From Pseudomonas xionganensis (GTDB lineage Bacteria; Pseudomonadota; Gammaproteobacteria; Pseudomonadales; Pseudomonadaceae): 64,000 bases of DNA. Below the pieces are notes generated by a model. It was not told where the DNA came from, did no database searches, and was given only the letters and a program-made list of their open reading frames with translations. The position numbers and the translations under genes were made by a program. This document shows, in pieces, positions 47,723 through 56,675 of this stretch; position 1 is the stretch's first letter; each line of letters begins with the position of its first letter. The DNA is taken from NCBI RefSeq assembly GCF_009763245.1, contig NZ_WKJZ01000001.1:2102810-2166809 (forward strand). Reading direction: 5' to 3'.

Positions 47723-47926
47723 GTCGGCCTGGGGCGCATCGGTGGTAGGTCATGGCCATTGCCTGAGCCTGGAAAAGGGTATGACGCCACGTCTGCTGTT
47801 GCAGTTACAGGCGCAGGTAAACTTGATCGAAGGGTGAAGTTTAACCCTCATGGCAGCGCTTTGCTCGGTTTGGCGCCTGCGCCACAGGTCGGACTTGCTA
47901 TGATGCGGGCCTTCAGGAGAGTAGCC

Positions 47927-48982
47927 ATGAACACTTTGTTTCTGCACTGCCGCCCCGGTTTCGAGGGCGAGGTGTGCGCCGAGATCAGCGAGCAGGCGGC
48001 CCGTCTGCAGATAGCCGGTTATGCCAAGGGCAAGCCGGCCAGTGCCTGCGCCGAATTTATCTGCAGCGAAGCGGATGGCGTCGAGCGTCTGATGGCCGGC
48101 CTGCGTTTCAATCAGCTGATCTTCCCCCGGCAATGGGCGCGTGGCCGCTTTGTTGAATTACCCGAGAGCGACCGTATCAGCGTGCTGCTTGAAGCCCTGG
48201 CGGATTACCCGCAGTGCGGCAGCCTGTGGCTGGAAGTGCTGGACAGCAATGAGGGCAAGGAGCTGTCGAACTTCTGCAAGAAGTTCGAGGCGCCGCTGCG
48301 CAAGGCGTTGAGCAAGGCCGGCAAGCTGGTCGAGGATGCGCGCAAACCGCGTCTGCTGTTGACCTTCAAGAGCGGCCGCGAGGTCTTTCTCGGCCTGGCC
48401 GAACCTAATAATTCGGCGCTGTGGCCCATGGGCATTCCGCGCTTGAAATTCCCCCGCGAGGCGCCGAGTCGCTCGACCCTCAAGCTGGAGGAGGCCTGGC
48501 ACACCTTTATCCCTCGCGAGCAGTGGGATGAGCGCCTGTCCGATGAGATGACCGGGGTCGACCTGGGCGCCGCCCCCGGGGGCTGGACCTATCAGCTGGT
48601 GCGTCGCGGCATGCTGGTCACCGCCATCGACAACGGGCCCATGGCCGAAAGCCTGATGGACACCGGTCTGGTTCAGCACCTGATGGTCGATGGCTTTACC
48701 TGGACGCCCAAGCAGCCGGTGGACTGGATGGTCTGCGATATCGTGGAAAAGCCGGCGCGCACCGCCGCCATGGTGGAACGCTGGATCGGCGAGGGCCATT
48801 GCCGTGAGGCGGTAGTCAACCTCAAGTTGCCGATGAAGCAGCGCTATGCCGAGGTGCGCCGCCTGCTTGAGCGTATGCAGGAGGGCTTTGCCGAGCGCAA
48901 GCTCAAGGTGTCCATCGCCTGCAAGCAGCTCTACCACGACCGCGAGGAAGTGACCTGCCATCTGCGCCGGGTTGGCCGTTAA
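47927..48982 (+). CDS. rlmM: 23S rRNA C2498 2'-O-ribose methyltransferase
   Basis: RlmM methylates the ribose of C2498 in 23S rRNA. The 351-residue protein has an N-terminal THUMP-like half (CRPGFEGEVCAEISEQAA), then a C-terminal RrmJ-type methyltransferase with SAM motif GVDLGAAPGGWTYQLV, the DWMVCDIVEKP segment, and NLKLPMKQRY. The start is ATG 47927 with CAGGAGAG upstream; the same frame is open far upstream, antisense to aer, but that part is not a gene. Confidence 0.96.
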   Translation: MNTLFLHCRPGFEGEVCAEISEQAARLQIAGYAKGKPASACAEFICSEADGVERLMAGLRFNQLIFPRQWARGRFVELPESDRISVLLEALADYPQCGSLWLEVLDSNEGKELSNFCKKFEAPLRKALSKAGKLVEDARKPRLLLTFKSGREVFLGLAEPNNSALWPMGIPRLKFPREAPSRSTLKLEEAWHTFIPREQWDERLSDEMTGVDLGAAPGGWTYQLVRRGMLVTAIDNGPMAESLMDTGLVQHLMVDGFTWTPKQPVDWMVCDIVEKPARTAAMVERWIGEGHCREAVVNLKLPMKQRYAEVRRLLERMQEGFAERKLKVSIACKQLYHDREEVTCHLRRVGR

Positions 48983-49057
48983 GCCCAAACGTCGTGCAGA
49001 GGTGACCTTGGGGTCAGCTTTGCGCGACAATGGCGCCCTGTTTTCTGGAGCTTGCCG

Positions 49058-49309
49058 ATGTCCCTGCCTGCCGATCTGCCCCTTGATGACACCCTCGACG
49101 CCACCGGCCTGAATTGCCCGGAGCCAGTGATGATGCTGCACAACAAGGTGCGCGACCTGGCCGCCGGTGGCCTGCTCAAGGTGATCGCCACCGATCCCTC
49201 GACCCGCCGCGATATTCCCAAGTTCTGCCTGTTTCTCGGCCATGAGCTGCTGGATCAGCGCGAGGACGCCGGCACCTACCTGTACTGGATTCGCAAGAAG
49301 GCCGAGTAA
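49058..49309 (+). CDS. tusA: Sulfur carrier protein TusA
   Basis: TusA carries sulfur as a persulfide for tRNA 2-thiouridine and other sulfur transfer. The 83-residue protein has the active cysteine in [17 protein letters not shown], and [18 protein letters not shown] typical of the family. ATG 49058 has CTGGAG upstream. It is followed directly by a GGCT-like gene with no gap. Confidence 0.95.
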   Translation: MSLPADLPLDDTLDATGLNCPEPVMMLHNKVRDLAAGGLLKVIATDPSTRRDIPKFCLFLGHELLDQREDAGTYLYWIRKKAE

Positions 49310-49765
49310 ATGCCCTACTACTTTGCCTACGGTTCCAACATGAACCCGGCCCGTATGCAGGCCCGTGGTCTGGAGGTGCGCGAGGCCATGTCCGGTCGCC
49401 TGCCAGGTTACGCCCTGTGCTTCGACAAGCGCGCCATGGACCGGGCGCCGGGGCGCGCCTATGCCAATATCCGTCATCAGACTGGCGGCGTGGTCGAGGG
49501 TGTGCTCTATCGCCTGGCCGATGAGCGGGAGATCGGCAAGCTGGATCACTTCGAGGGCACGCCCATCTATTACAGCCGCGAGCGTCTGGCCATTCACTGC
49601 GATTTGGGCGTGCAGGCGGCCTGGGTGTATATCGCCAATCCGGCCTTTCGTGCTCCGGGGCTGCAACCGGCGCGGGACTATCTGGCCCATCTGCTGGCCG
49701 GTCAGGATTTTCTCAGCCCGGATTACTGGGCCTCATTGGCGGCGCTGCCCGTCCATCCCGACTGA
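49310..49765 (+). CDS. Gamma-glutamylcyclotransferase-like protein
   Basis: This 151-residue protein has the GGCT fold signature YYFAYGSNMNP and the acidic residue in LDHFEGTPIYY. The family cleaves gamma-glutamyl amides to 5-oxoproline; homologues act on glutathione or gamma-glutamylamines. It starts immediately after the tusA stop, so the two are translationally linked. Its last 43 bp overlap the 3' end of the convergent DUF3080 gene. Given the polyamine genes elsewhere in the window, gamma-glutamylamine turnover is possible but not shown. Confidence 0.88.
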   Translation: MPYYFAYGSNMNPARMQARGLEVREAMSGRLPGYALCFDKRAMDRAPGRAYANIRHQTGGVVEGVLYRLADEREIGKLDHFEGTPIYYSRERLAIHCDLGVQAAWVYIANPAFRAPGLQPARDYLAHLLAGQDFLSPDYWASLAALPVHPD

Positions 49766-50832
49766 CCCGGGGCCAGGCCGCAGCTGTTCAGGGTCTCCTG
49801 CCAGGCCCGCACATGCCGCGCGGTGGCGGCATTGAAATCACTCCACAGCGAGTCCGTTTCGCCGCTCAAGCGCTGCAGATAGGCCTGGCTGGCCGGCGGC
49901 AGGCCTTCCACTGCCTGCAGGGCCTGCAAGCTTGCGCGCCATGGCTGGCTACGCTGATGCACCAGGGCCAGGTAAGGCTGCAGGCTGCCAGCGTAGTACT
50001 TGATAAAAATGTTCTGCAGGATGCGTCCGCGCTGTGTGGCCTGGCCCAGGGGGCAGGGCGGGCGGCTGGCCTGGCGCTGTTCCAGCAGCGCGCTGCCGGC
50101 CTCCAGGCTGTGGGTGAGGCTGGCCAGGCTGGTGATCAGCTGGCCGCCCTGGGCGCTGGCATACAGGGCGAAGAAATGGCCATCCAGTTCGCGGGTTGGC
50201 GGTGGCAACTGCGCGGGCAGGGCCGCGCCAATGGCCGCCAGCTGGCCCAGGGCATCCAGGGCGGCGCTGTCTTCCCCGGCATCTAGGGGCAGTGCCTGAT
50301 CGGCAAAGCGCAGATAGCCCTCGAACTCCGGGCTGGCATTCAGGGCATTGAAGAATACTGCCGGCAATTGCTGGCGCTTGTCTGCCGCGATCTGTTGCAG
50401 GCTTTGCCGCAGGCTGGTCGAGCGCTCGTTCTGCAGATGGGGCAGGCAGGCGTCGATGGCGCGCAGCAGTTCACCTTCATAGCCCAGGCGCTGGCTGGCC
50501 TGCAGTTGTTTGCCCAGGCTGTTGTTGCGCTGGCTGATCAGCTGCTGCAGGGCGGGGCAGTGACGGGCATCGACCAGCAGATCGAGCAGGCCGATACGCA
50601 GTTCGGGGATATCCAGCAGCCGCTCGCGTCGCGACGGCAGGCGGTAGCGGCTCAGCGTCTCGCGTGCAATTGGCTCGGGGGTGTCCGCCTCCAGCACATT
50701 GGCCAGGCGTTTAAGGTAATCGGCCTGCAGGGCCAGGCCGTCGTTGGCCGGGGTGCAGGCCGTGAGCAGCACCAGGCTGCCGATTAGAAGCACTCTGCGC
50801 ATGCTGCGCCCACTTCGCCGGAATAACCCCAT
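49723..50832 (-). CDS. DUF3080 lipoprotein
   Basis: This 369-residue protein begins MGLFRRSGRSMRRVLLIGSL and has a lipobox VLLTAC, so it is a predicted lipoprotein. The family is DUF3080 (recognised from memory, mostly helical and known from Pseudomonas and relatives). The function is unknown. The start is uncertain: ATG 50832 or ATG 50802, neither with a strong ribosome site. Its end overlaps the convergent GGCT-like gene by 43 bp. It is read after the MATE gene with a 33-bp gap. Confidence 0.82.
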   Translation of the reverse strand: MGLFRRSGRSMRRVLLIGSLVLLTACTPANDGLALQADYLKRLANVLEADTPEPIARETLSRYRLPSRRERLLDIPELRIGLLDLLVDARHCPALQQLISQRNNSLGKQLQASQRLGYEGELLRAIDACLPHLQNERSTSLRQSLQQIAADKRQQLPAVFFNALNASPEFEGYLRFADQALPLDAGEDSAALDALGQLAAIGAALPAQLPPPTRELDGHFFALYASAQGGQLITSLASLTHSLEAGSALLEQRQASRPPCPLGQATQRGRILQNIFIKYYAGSLQPYLALVHQRSQPWRASLQALQAVEGLPPASQAYLQRLSGETDSLWSDFNAATARHVRAWQETLNSCGLAPGQSGWTGSAANEAQ

Positions 50833-50865
50833 CAGCTTAATCCGCCCAGTGCGCTCTGCAGGCGC

Positions 50866-52257
50866 TCAAATCACCACATTTTGCGACAGTTGCCGGCGAA
50901 TCGGTTTGCGCGCACTGCGCGCCAGGCGCACGGCAAGCATCAGCGCGGCGCAGGTCAGGCCCACCACCAGCCCTTGCCACAGGCCCGCCGGGCCGCTGGG
51001 TTCGCCCAGCCAGTCGGAGAGGCCCAAGGCATAGCCCACCGGCAGACCGATACCCCAGTAGGCGAACAGGGTCAGCAGCATGGTGATGCGGGTGTCCTGA
51101 TAGCCGCGCAGGGCGCCGGCAGCGGTGACCTGAATGGCATCGGAGAATTGGAACAGCGCCGAATAGACGATCAGGCTGCTGGCGATGGCGATCACCGCGC
51201 GGTCCGGAGTGTAGATCTGCGCGATCTGCTCGCGCAGCAGCAGCATCAGGCTGGCGGACAGGCAGGCATAGGCCAGGGCGGCGCCCATGCTGACCCCGGC
51301 GGCAAAGCGCGCCTCCCGTGGCTGTCCGGCGCCCAGCGCCTGGCCGACCCGCACGGTGGCGGCCATGCCCAGGGAGTAGGGGATCATAAAGATCATCGAG
51401 CTGAAGTTCAGCGCGATCTGGTGCCCGGCCACCACCGTGGCGCCCAGGCCACCGATCAGCAGGGCGATCACGGCGAAGATGCTGGATTCGGCAAACACCG
51501 CCACGCCAATCGGCACACCCACCTGCATCAGCCGTTTGATCACCGCCCATTGCGGCCAATCGAAGCGGGCGAACAGGGCGCTGCTCTTGTAGTAGGGCGC
51601 CCATTGCACCCAGACCAGCATGCCGACCAGCATAAAAATCATCACCAGGGCCGTGGCCCAGCCGCAACCCACCCCGCCCATGGCAGGCAGGCCCAGCTTG
51701 CCGTAGATAAAAATGTAGTTGGCCGGGATATTCAGCAGCAGGCCGAGAATGCCCAGCACCATGCTTGGCCGGGTATGACCCAGACCGTCGCTGAAGCAGC
51801 GCAGCACGTGATACACCGCCACCGCTGGAAAGCCGCAGGCCACGGCGCGCAGATAGCCCATGGACGAGGTGATCAGCTCGGGGTCGATATTCATATAGCG
51901 CAGGATAAATTCGGCATTCCACAGAAGCGCCGCAGCGCCACCGCCCACCGCCAGGGCCAGCCACAGGGCCTGGCGCACCAGCGGGCCGATCTCGGCCTCG
52001 GTGCCGGCACCAAAGCGCTGCGCCACCTTGGCCGTGGTGGCCAGGAGGATGCCGGTCATCAGCAGAAACACCGGCACCCAGATCGAATTGCCCAGGGCCA
52101 CGGCGGCCAGATCATTGGGGCTGACCCGCCCGGCCATCAGGGTGTCGACGAAGCCCATGGCGGTGTGGGCCAGTTGGGCAATGATAATGGGGGTGGCCAG
52201 GGCCAGCAGTACACGCAATTCCTTGCGCACACGGCCCAGACGGGATTCGGCAGGCAT
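50866..52257 (-). CDS. MATE family multidrug efflux transporter (NorM/PmpM type)
   Basis: This inner-membrane antiporter of 463 residues has about 12 hydrophobic segments. Motifs include ATPIIIAQLAHTAMGFVDTLMAGRVSPNDLAAVALG in the first repeat and the second-repeat equivalent VGVPIGVAVFAESSIFAVIALLIGGLGATVVAGHQIALN. MATE pumps expel cationic drugs using H+ or Na+ gradients. ATG 52257 is the family-like start; the ribosome site is weak. Its end is 33 bp upstream of the DUF3080 gene. Confidence 0.93.
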   Translation of the reverse strand: MPAESRLGRVRKELRVLLALATPIIIAQLAHTAMGFVDTLMAGRVSPNDLAAVALGNSIWVPVFLLMTGILLATTAKVAQRFGAGTEAEIGPLVRQALWLALAVGGGAAALLWNAEFILRYMNIDPELITSSMGYLRAVACGFPAVAVYHVLRCFSDGLGHTRPSMVLGILGLLLNIPANYIFIYGKLGLPAMGGVGCGWATALVMIFMLVGMLVWVQWAPYYKSSALFARFDWPQWAVIKRLMQVGVPIGVAVFAESSIFAVIALLIGGLGATVVAGHQIALNFSSMIFMIPYSLGMAATVRVGQALGAGQPREARFAAGVSMGAALAYACLSASLMLLLREQIAQIYTPDRAVIAIASSLIVYSALFQFSDAIQVTAAGALRGYQDTRITMLLTLFAYWGIGLPVGYALGLSDWLGEPSGPAGLWQGLVVGLTCAALMLAVRLARSARKPIRRQLSQNVVI

Positions 52258-52392
52258 GCTGATGATTTCGCTACGGGGGCAAATGGCCGAGTAGTCTACG
52301 CCCTGACGCAACGGTCAGAAAGTGCGGTCTCAAGCGATGGGACTGCTCCGTTGACGGGCTGTTAGAATGCCGGCTGATTGATGGAGCCTGCC

Positions 52393-53523
52393 ATGCGCAT
52401 AGTCGCCGACGAAAACATTCCCCTGCTCGATGAGTTCTTTGCCGCCTTCGGCAGCATCCGGCGTTTGCCTGGCCGTGCCATCACGGCCGCCGATGTACGC
52501 GATGCCGACCTGCTGCTGGTGCGCTCGGTGACCCGGGTCGACCGCGCCCTGCTGCAAGGCAGCCGTGTGCGTTTTGTTGGCACCTGCACCATCGGCACCG
52601 ATCATCTGGATCTGGATTACTTTGCCGAGGCCGGCATCGCCTGGAGCAGCGCCCCGGGCTGCAATGCCCGCGGCGTGGTGGACTATGTACTGGGCAGCGT
52701 ACTGACCCTGGCCGAGCGCGAGGGCGTTGACCCTGCCCAGCGCAGCTATGGCGTGGTCGGCGCCGGGCAGGTGGGCGGCCGGCTGGTTGCGCTGTTGCAG
52801 GGCCTGGGCTGGCAGGTGAAGGTCTGCGATCCACCGCGCCAGGCCGCCGAGGGCGGCGACTTTGTCAGCCTGGAGCAGATCATCGCCGAGTGTGATGTGA
52901 TCAGCCTGCACACCCCGCTGGATGCCGATACCCGTCATCTGTTTGATCATGCCCGGCTGGCCGTGCTCAAACCGGGCACCTGGCTGATCAACGCCAGCCG
53001 CGGCGCGGTGGTGGATAACCGCGCCCTGCGCGAGTTGCTGCAGCAGCGTAGCGATCTCAAGGCAGTGCTGGATGTGTGGGAGGGCGAACCCGTGGCCGAT
53101 CCGCAGTTGGCCGCCCTGTGCCAACTGGCCACTCCGCATATCGCCGGCTACAGCCTGGATGGCAAGCTGCGCGGCACGGCGCAGATCTATCAGGCCTGGT
53201 GTGCCTTTCTCGGGGTAGCCGAACAGGTGCGCTTAAGCGATTTACTACCCAAGCCCTGGCTGGCTGAAGTAAGTCTGGAGGCCAGCGCCGAAGCGGGTTG
53301 GGCCTTGGCCAGTCTGTGCCGCGCGGTCTATGACCCGCGCCGCGACGATGCGGATTTCCGCCGTAGCCTGGTGGGTGACGAGGCCCAGCGCCGTGCGGCG
53401 TTCGATGCCTTGCGCAAGCACTACCCGATGCGTCGGGAGATCGACGGCCTGCGGGTGCGGGTAAATGGCGAGGCCCCCGAACTGGCCCGCCTGGTGCGGG
53501 CCCTGGGTGCGCAGTTGGGCTGA
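52393..53523 (+). CDS. pdxB: Erythronate-4-phosphate dehydrogenase
   Basis: PdxB oxidises 4-phosphoerythronate in pyridoxal phosphate synthesis. The 376-residue protein has the D-2-hydroxyacid dehydrogenase core: [16 protein letters not shown] start, NAD motif [16 protein letters not shown], catalytic Arg in [11 protein letters not shown], Glu in DVWEGEP and His in [14 protein letters not shown]-terminal dimerisation domain unique to PdxB follows. The ATG at 52393 is preceded by GGAG. Confidence 0.96.
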   Translation: MRIVADENIPLLDEFFAAFGSIRRLPGRAITAADVRDADLLLVRSVTRVDRALLQGSRVRFVGTCTIGTDHLDLDYFAEAGIAWSSAPGCNARGVVDYVLGSVLTLAEREGVDPAQRSYGVVGAGQVGGRLVALLQGLGWQVKVCDPPRQAAEGGDFVSLEQIIAECDVISLHTPLDADTRHLFDHARLAVLKPGTWLINASRGAVVDNRALRELLQQRSDLKAVLDVWEGEPVADPQLAALCQLATPHIAGYSLDGKLRGTAQIYQAWCAFLGVAEQVRLSDLLPKPWLAEVSLEASAEAGWALASLCRAVYDPRRDDADFRRSLVGDEAQRRAAFDALRKHYPMRREIDGLRVRVNGEAPELARLVRALGAQLG

Positions 53524-53529
53524 GGGCGC

Positions 53530-53694
53530 TTACTTACGCTGGGTGCTCTGTTGCAGGGCTTTTTCCAGCTCGCTGCAGGCCTGCTGGATCATGGCTTCGG
53601 TGATAGGGATTTCGCGGCCCTGAGCGTCGATCAAAAAACCGCCCAGGGGCATCTGCTGAGGTTGTTTGGGCGAGTTGGACGAGTGCTGATGCAT
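53530..53694 (-). CDS. Small conserved-looking protein, 54 residues
   Basis: Reading the minus strand from ATG 53694 gives a 54-residue protein, MHQHSSNSPKQPQQMPLGGF then LIDAQGREIPITEAMIQQAC and SELEKALQQSTQRK. An AGGAGACACCCC ribosome site precedes the start, and the gene ends 6 bp from the convergent pdxB stop. The pattern PLGGFLIDAQGREIPITEAMI looks like a structured small domain. I recall similar short proteins in other pseudomonads, but cannot name a family. It is short enough to be missed by ORF callers. Confidence 0.65.
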   Translation of the reverse strand: MHQHSSNSPKQPQQMPLGGFLIDAQGREIPITEAMIQQACSELEKALQQSTQRK

Positions 53695-53838
53695 GGGGTG
53701 TCTCCTTATCGAGTTGCTTCGATCTTATTGGTCTTGGATGAAGGCCCTATGACAGTTGCGACGGCGTTAATCCGGCGCAGGACACAGGTTGACGGGCTCT
53801 TTGCAGGCACTGTGCCAGCTCGCGGAAGATAAATTGTT

Positions 53839-54035
53839 AGAACCTATTTACGATCTCGCGAGCTAGAGTCCTGCAAGGCAAAAACAGGCGAGGAAGCGGA
53901 GTGTACTTTTGTACATGAGCATGACTCGCTTCACTCGCCCTTCGGGTCGCGCTGAAGCGCGATAGCCGCAAGCGGCTTGCCGAGCCTGTTTTTAACGCAG
54001 CAGGGCCGACGCGTAGCAGATCGTAAGTAGGTTCT
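53839..54035. repeat. Interspersed palindromic repeat, copy E
   Basis: Outer arms AGAACCTATTTACGATCT (53839-53856) and AGATCGTAAGTAGGTTCT (54018-54035) match at 17 of 18 positions. Middle arms AAAAACAGGC (53880-53889) and GCCTGTTTTT (53984-53993) are the same as in copy B, and the inner palindrome is TGTAC-tttt-GTACA (53902-53915). The remaining bases of the gap before the kinase-like gene hold no gene. Confidence 0.85.
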
Positions 54036-54045
54036 TGAGGGTGTA

Positions 54046-55161
54046 ATGAGTAAATTTCATATAGGTCTGATCATCAACCCGCTGGCTGGCCTGGGTGGCC
54101 CGGCGGGCTTCAAGGGCAGCGACGGCATGGCCGAGCAGGCCCTGGCCCTGGGCGTCGAAGCACGGGCGGCGCAGCGCACTCAAGTGGCCCTGGAGCAATT
54201 GCTGCCTCTGCGCGAGCGTATCGAGTTCCTCAGTTTTCCCGGGGCCATGGGCGGTGAGCTGCTGGCGCAAATGGGCTTTGCCCATCGCCTGCTCGGCGAG
54301 CTGGGTGATGGCCCGACCACCGCGGCGGACACCCAACGGGCGGTGCAGCAGCTGCAGGCGGCCGGGGTGGCGCTGATTCTGTTTGCTGGTGGCGATGGCA
54401 CGGCGCGGGATATCTGTGCGGCAGTGCGCGAAGGCCAGCCGGTGCTGGGGATTCCCGCCGGGGTGAAGATCCAGTCCGGGGTCTATGCCATCAGCCCCAA
54501 GGCGGCCGGTGAGCTGACGGCGCGTCTGGTTGAGGGTGGCCTGGTGCGCCTGGCCAGCGGCGAGGTGCGCGATATCGACGAGAACGCCCTGCGCGAAGGC
54601 CGGGTCAGCGCCCGCTGGTATGGCGAGCTGACGGTGCCGGAAGAGGGTGGCTATGTGCAGCAGGTCAAGCAGGGCGGGGTGGAGTCCGAGGATCTGGTGC
54701 TGGCCGATCTGGCCGCCTGGCTGGAAGGCAGCTGGGAGAGCGGGGTGCGCTATGTATTCGGCCCCGGTTCGACCCTGCATGGTCTGGCGCAGAACCTGGG
54801 TCTTGAGACCACTTTATTGGGCGTGGATGTGATCGAGGACGGTCAGGTGATCGCCCGCGACGTCAACGAGGCGCAGCTGTTCGCGCTGGTCGATGGTCAT
54901 GCTGCGCGCCTGCTGGTGACCGCCATCGGTGGCCAGGGGCATATCCTCGGTCGTGGCAACCAGCAGGTCAGCCCACGGGTGCTGCGCGCCATCGGCCTGG
55001 ATAACCTGCGGGTGGTGGCCACCAAACGCAAGCTCGGCACCCTGCAGGGTCGCCCATTGTTGGTGGATACCGGCGATACGGCGCTGGATGCGGCTTTCCC
55101 CGATGCGGTGCGGGTGTGGGCAGGCTATAAGGAAGAGCTGCTGTATCCGCTGGGCCAGTAA
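54046..55161 (+). CDS. ATP-NAD kinase-like protein (COG3199 type)
   Basis: This 371-residue protein belongs to the NAD kinase/diacylglycerol kinase superfamily: N-terminal GLIINPLAGLGGPAGFKGSDG, the GGDGT motif in LILFAGGDGTARDIC, and GIPAGVKIQSGVYAISP. Proteins of this subgroup are longer than canonical NadK and their substrate is not settled; some act on acetoin-related or small hydroxyl compounds. It should not be called NadK without evidence. ATG 54046 has GAGGG, which lies just beyond repeat copy E. Confidence 0.88.
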   Translation: MSKFHIGLIINPLAGLGGPAGFKGSDGMAEQALALGVEARAAQRTQVALEQLLPLRERIEFLSFPGAMGGELLAQMGFAHRLLGELGDGPTTAADTQRAVQQLQAAGVALILFAGGDGTARDICAAVREGQPVLGIPAGVKIQSGVYAISPKAAGELTARLVEGGLVRLASGEVRDIDENALREGRVSARWYGELTVPEEGGYVQQVKQGGVESEDLVLADLAAWLEGSWESGVRYVFGPGSTLHGLAQNLGLETTLLGVDVIEDGQVIARDVNEAQLFALVDGHAARLLVTAIGGQGHILGRGNQQVSPRVLRAIGLDNLRVVATKRKLGTLQGRPLLVDTGDTALDAAFPDAVRVWAGYKEELLYPLGQ

Positions 55162-55184
55162 TGGTTCAGCCGCCGCAGTGTGTT

Positions 55185-55217
55185 CCCTCTCCCTCCGGGA
55201 GAGGGCTAGGGAGAGGG
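55185..55217. repeat. CCCTCTCCC-type intergenic repeat that supplies a ribosome site
   Basis: CCCTCTCCCTCCGGGAGAGG followed by GCTAGGGAGAGGG is a widespread bacterial intergenic repeat. Its last GGGAGAGGGAAAG lies 8-20 bp before the DUF1287 ATG and serves as its Shine-Dalgarno sequence. Confidence 0.7.
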
Positions 55218-55226
55218 AAAGACTTT

Positions 55227-55802
55227 ATGCGGTTTTTCGTTTTATGGCTGCTCACTGGCCTGCTGTCCCTTGAAGCCTGGGCTCTGCAGCCCGAGGCTCT
55301 GGTCAATGCTGCCCGCCAGCAGGTCGGGGTGACCACCGGCTATGACCCGGCCTACCGTCGCCTGAGCTATCCCGGTGGCGATGTGCCGCTTAATACCGGC
55401 GTCTGTACCGATGTGGTGATCCGCGCCCTGCGCCAGCAGGGCCTGGATCTGCAGCAGGCGGTGCACCAGGACATGCGCGCCCACTTCAGTCTGTATCCGC
55501 AGAACTGGGGGCTAAGCCGGCCCGACGCCAATATCGACCACCGCCGTGTGCCCAACCTGATGACCTGGTTTAAGCGCCAGGGCTGGGCGCTGGTGCCGAG
55601 TCAGGATGCAGAACGCTATCGTCCCGGCGATATCGTCACCTGGGATCTGGGCGGCGGTCTGACCCATATCGGCATTATCAGCGACCGACACACAAGCAGC
55701 GGTGTGCCTTTGGTGCTGCACAATATCGGTCAAGGCGCCCAGGAGGAGGATATCCTCTTCGGCTTTCGCATCACCGGGCACTATCGAGTCCCGGCCGCTT
55801 GA
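55227..55802 (+). CDS. DUF1287 secreted protein
   Basis: This 191-residue protein has a signal peptide (MRFFVLWLLTGLLSLEAWA) and belongs to DUF1287, a family with an NlpC/P60-like papain-type fold. The likely catalytic Cys is in NTGVCTDVVIRAL and His in GGGLTHIGIIS and VLHNIGQGAQEED. A role in cell-wall peptide hydrolysis is a prediction for the family. ATG 55227 is chosen; an upstream in-frame start at 55161 would give the sequence SPSGRGLGRG, which is the translated repeat. Confidence 0.88.
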   Translation: MRFFVLWLLTGLLSLEAWALQPEALVNAARQQVGVTTGYDPAYRRLSYPGGDVPLNTGVCTDVVIRALRQQGLDLQQAVHQDMRAHFSLYPQNWGLSRPDANIDHRRVPNLMTWFKRQGWALVPSQDAERYRPGDIVTWDLGGGLTHIGIISDRHTSSGVPLVLHNIGQGAQEEDILFGFRITGHYRVPAA

Positions 55803-55825
55803 ACATCGCACATAAGGAGTTGGGC

Positions 55826-56260
55826 ATGCAGGTGCAAACACGTCCTCCCTTTATCCAGGCCGGTGAGCGCGTGGTGCTGTTCGACGGCGTGTGCACGCTC
55901 TGTAATGGCTGGGCCAGGTTTCTGATCGAGCAGGATAGCGAGCAGCGCTTTCGCCTGGCTTCGGTGCAGTCGCCCCAGGGCCAGGCGCTGCTGGCCTGGG
56001 CGGGTTTGCCCACTGATCACTTCGACAGTATGGCCCTGGTCGAGAATGGCCAGATGCTGCTGCGTTCCGATGCCGTGCTGCGTGTGCTCGCCCAACTCCC
56101 TGGGGCCTGGCGCTATCTGGCCTGGTTGCGCGTGATTCCACGGCCGTTGCGCGACTGGTGCTATGACCGTATTGCCCTTAATCGCTACCGCCTGTTTGGC
56201 CGCTATGAGCAGTGCCTGTTGCCCAGCGCCGACCATGCCCGGCGTTTTCTGCATGATTGA
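55826..56260 (+). CDS. DCC family thiol-disulfide oxidoreductase-like protein
   Basis: This 144-residue protein has the DCC motif VLFDGVCTLCNGWARFL (DxxCxLC) near the N-terminus, with the CxxC pair of the thioredoxin-like family. The function is unknown. The start is ATG 55826 with AAGGAG. It overlaps the downstream DoxX gene by 8 bp; DCC and DoxX proteins often occur together. Confidence 0.88.
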   Translation: MQVQTRPPFIQAGERVVLFDGVCTLCNGWARFLIEQDSEQRFRLASVQSPQGQALLAWAGLPTDHFDSMALVENGQMLLRSDAVLRVLAQLPGAWRYLAWLRVIPRPLRDWCYDRIALNRYRLFGRYEQCLLPSADHARRFLHD

Positions 56261-56645
56261 GGCACGACTGCAGCAGATCGCCTGGATCGCCCGCATCGCT
56301 CTGGCGCTGGTGTTTATCTGGCATGGCCTGGTGCCGAAGATTCTCTGGCTAAGCCCCGATGAACTGGCGATGATCCAGGCCCATGACTTTCCATGGCCGG
56401 CCCACTGGGTGGCGCGTCTGGCTGGGGGTGGGGAAATACTTCTGGGCTTGCTGCTGATGTCGAGTCGCTGGCGTTGGCCAGTGTGGCTGGCAGCGGGGTT
56501 GTTGTTTGTGCTGCTGCTTGATGTGGCGCTATTCAGTCCCCATCTACTGCTGCAGGCCTTTAATCCCGTTTCGACCAATCTGGCGGCGCTGGCCCTGTGC
56601 GTGGTGATCCATCTGGCGGAAAGGCCCCTGCAGGCCTGTTCCTGA
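56253..56645 (+). CDS. DoxX-like membrane protein
   Basis: This 130-residue protein has about four transmembrane segments (RIALALVFIWHGLVPKIL, AGGGEILLGLLLMSSRW and following) with the HGLVPKI motif of DoxX-like proteins. It begins inside the end of the DCC gene (ATGATTGA overlap), so the two are coupled. A role in redox or membrane integrity is inferred only. A second possible start is ATG 56235. Confidence 0.8.
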   Translation: MIEARLQQIAWIARIALALVFIWHGLVPKILWLSPDELAMIQAHDFPWPAHWVARLAGGGEILLGLLLMSSRWRWPVWLAAGLLFVLLLDVALFSPHLLLQAFNPVSTNLAALALCVVIHLAERPLQACS

Positions 56646-56675
56646 GCAAGTCCTTCGAGCTGCGAGCGAGCCTGT

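Noticed and set aside
47821..47845. TTGAT half site upstream of rlmM/aer as an Anr box
   Set aside because: The second half does not match ATCAA at the right spacing.
46166..47926. A very long frame (938 codons in all) open upstream of rlmM
   Set aside because: It lies antisense to aer and reads as a mirror of that gene; only the part from ATG 47927, with a ribosome site, matches RlmM.
53551..53832. Plus-strand 93-codon frame after pdxB
   Set aside because: It is antisense to the small minus-strand gene and lacks a ribosome site.
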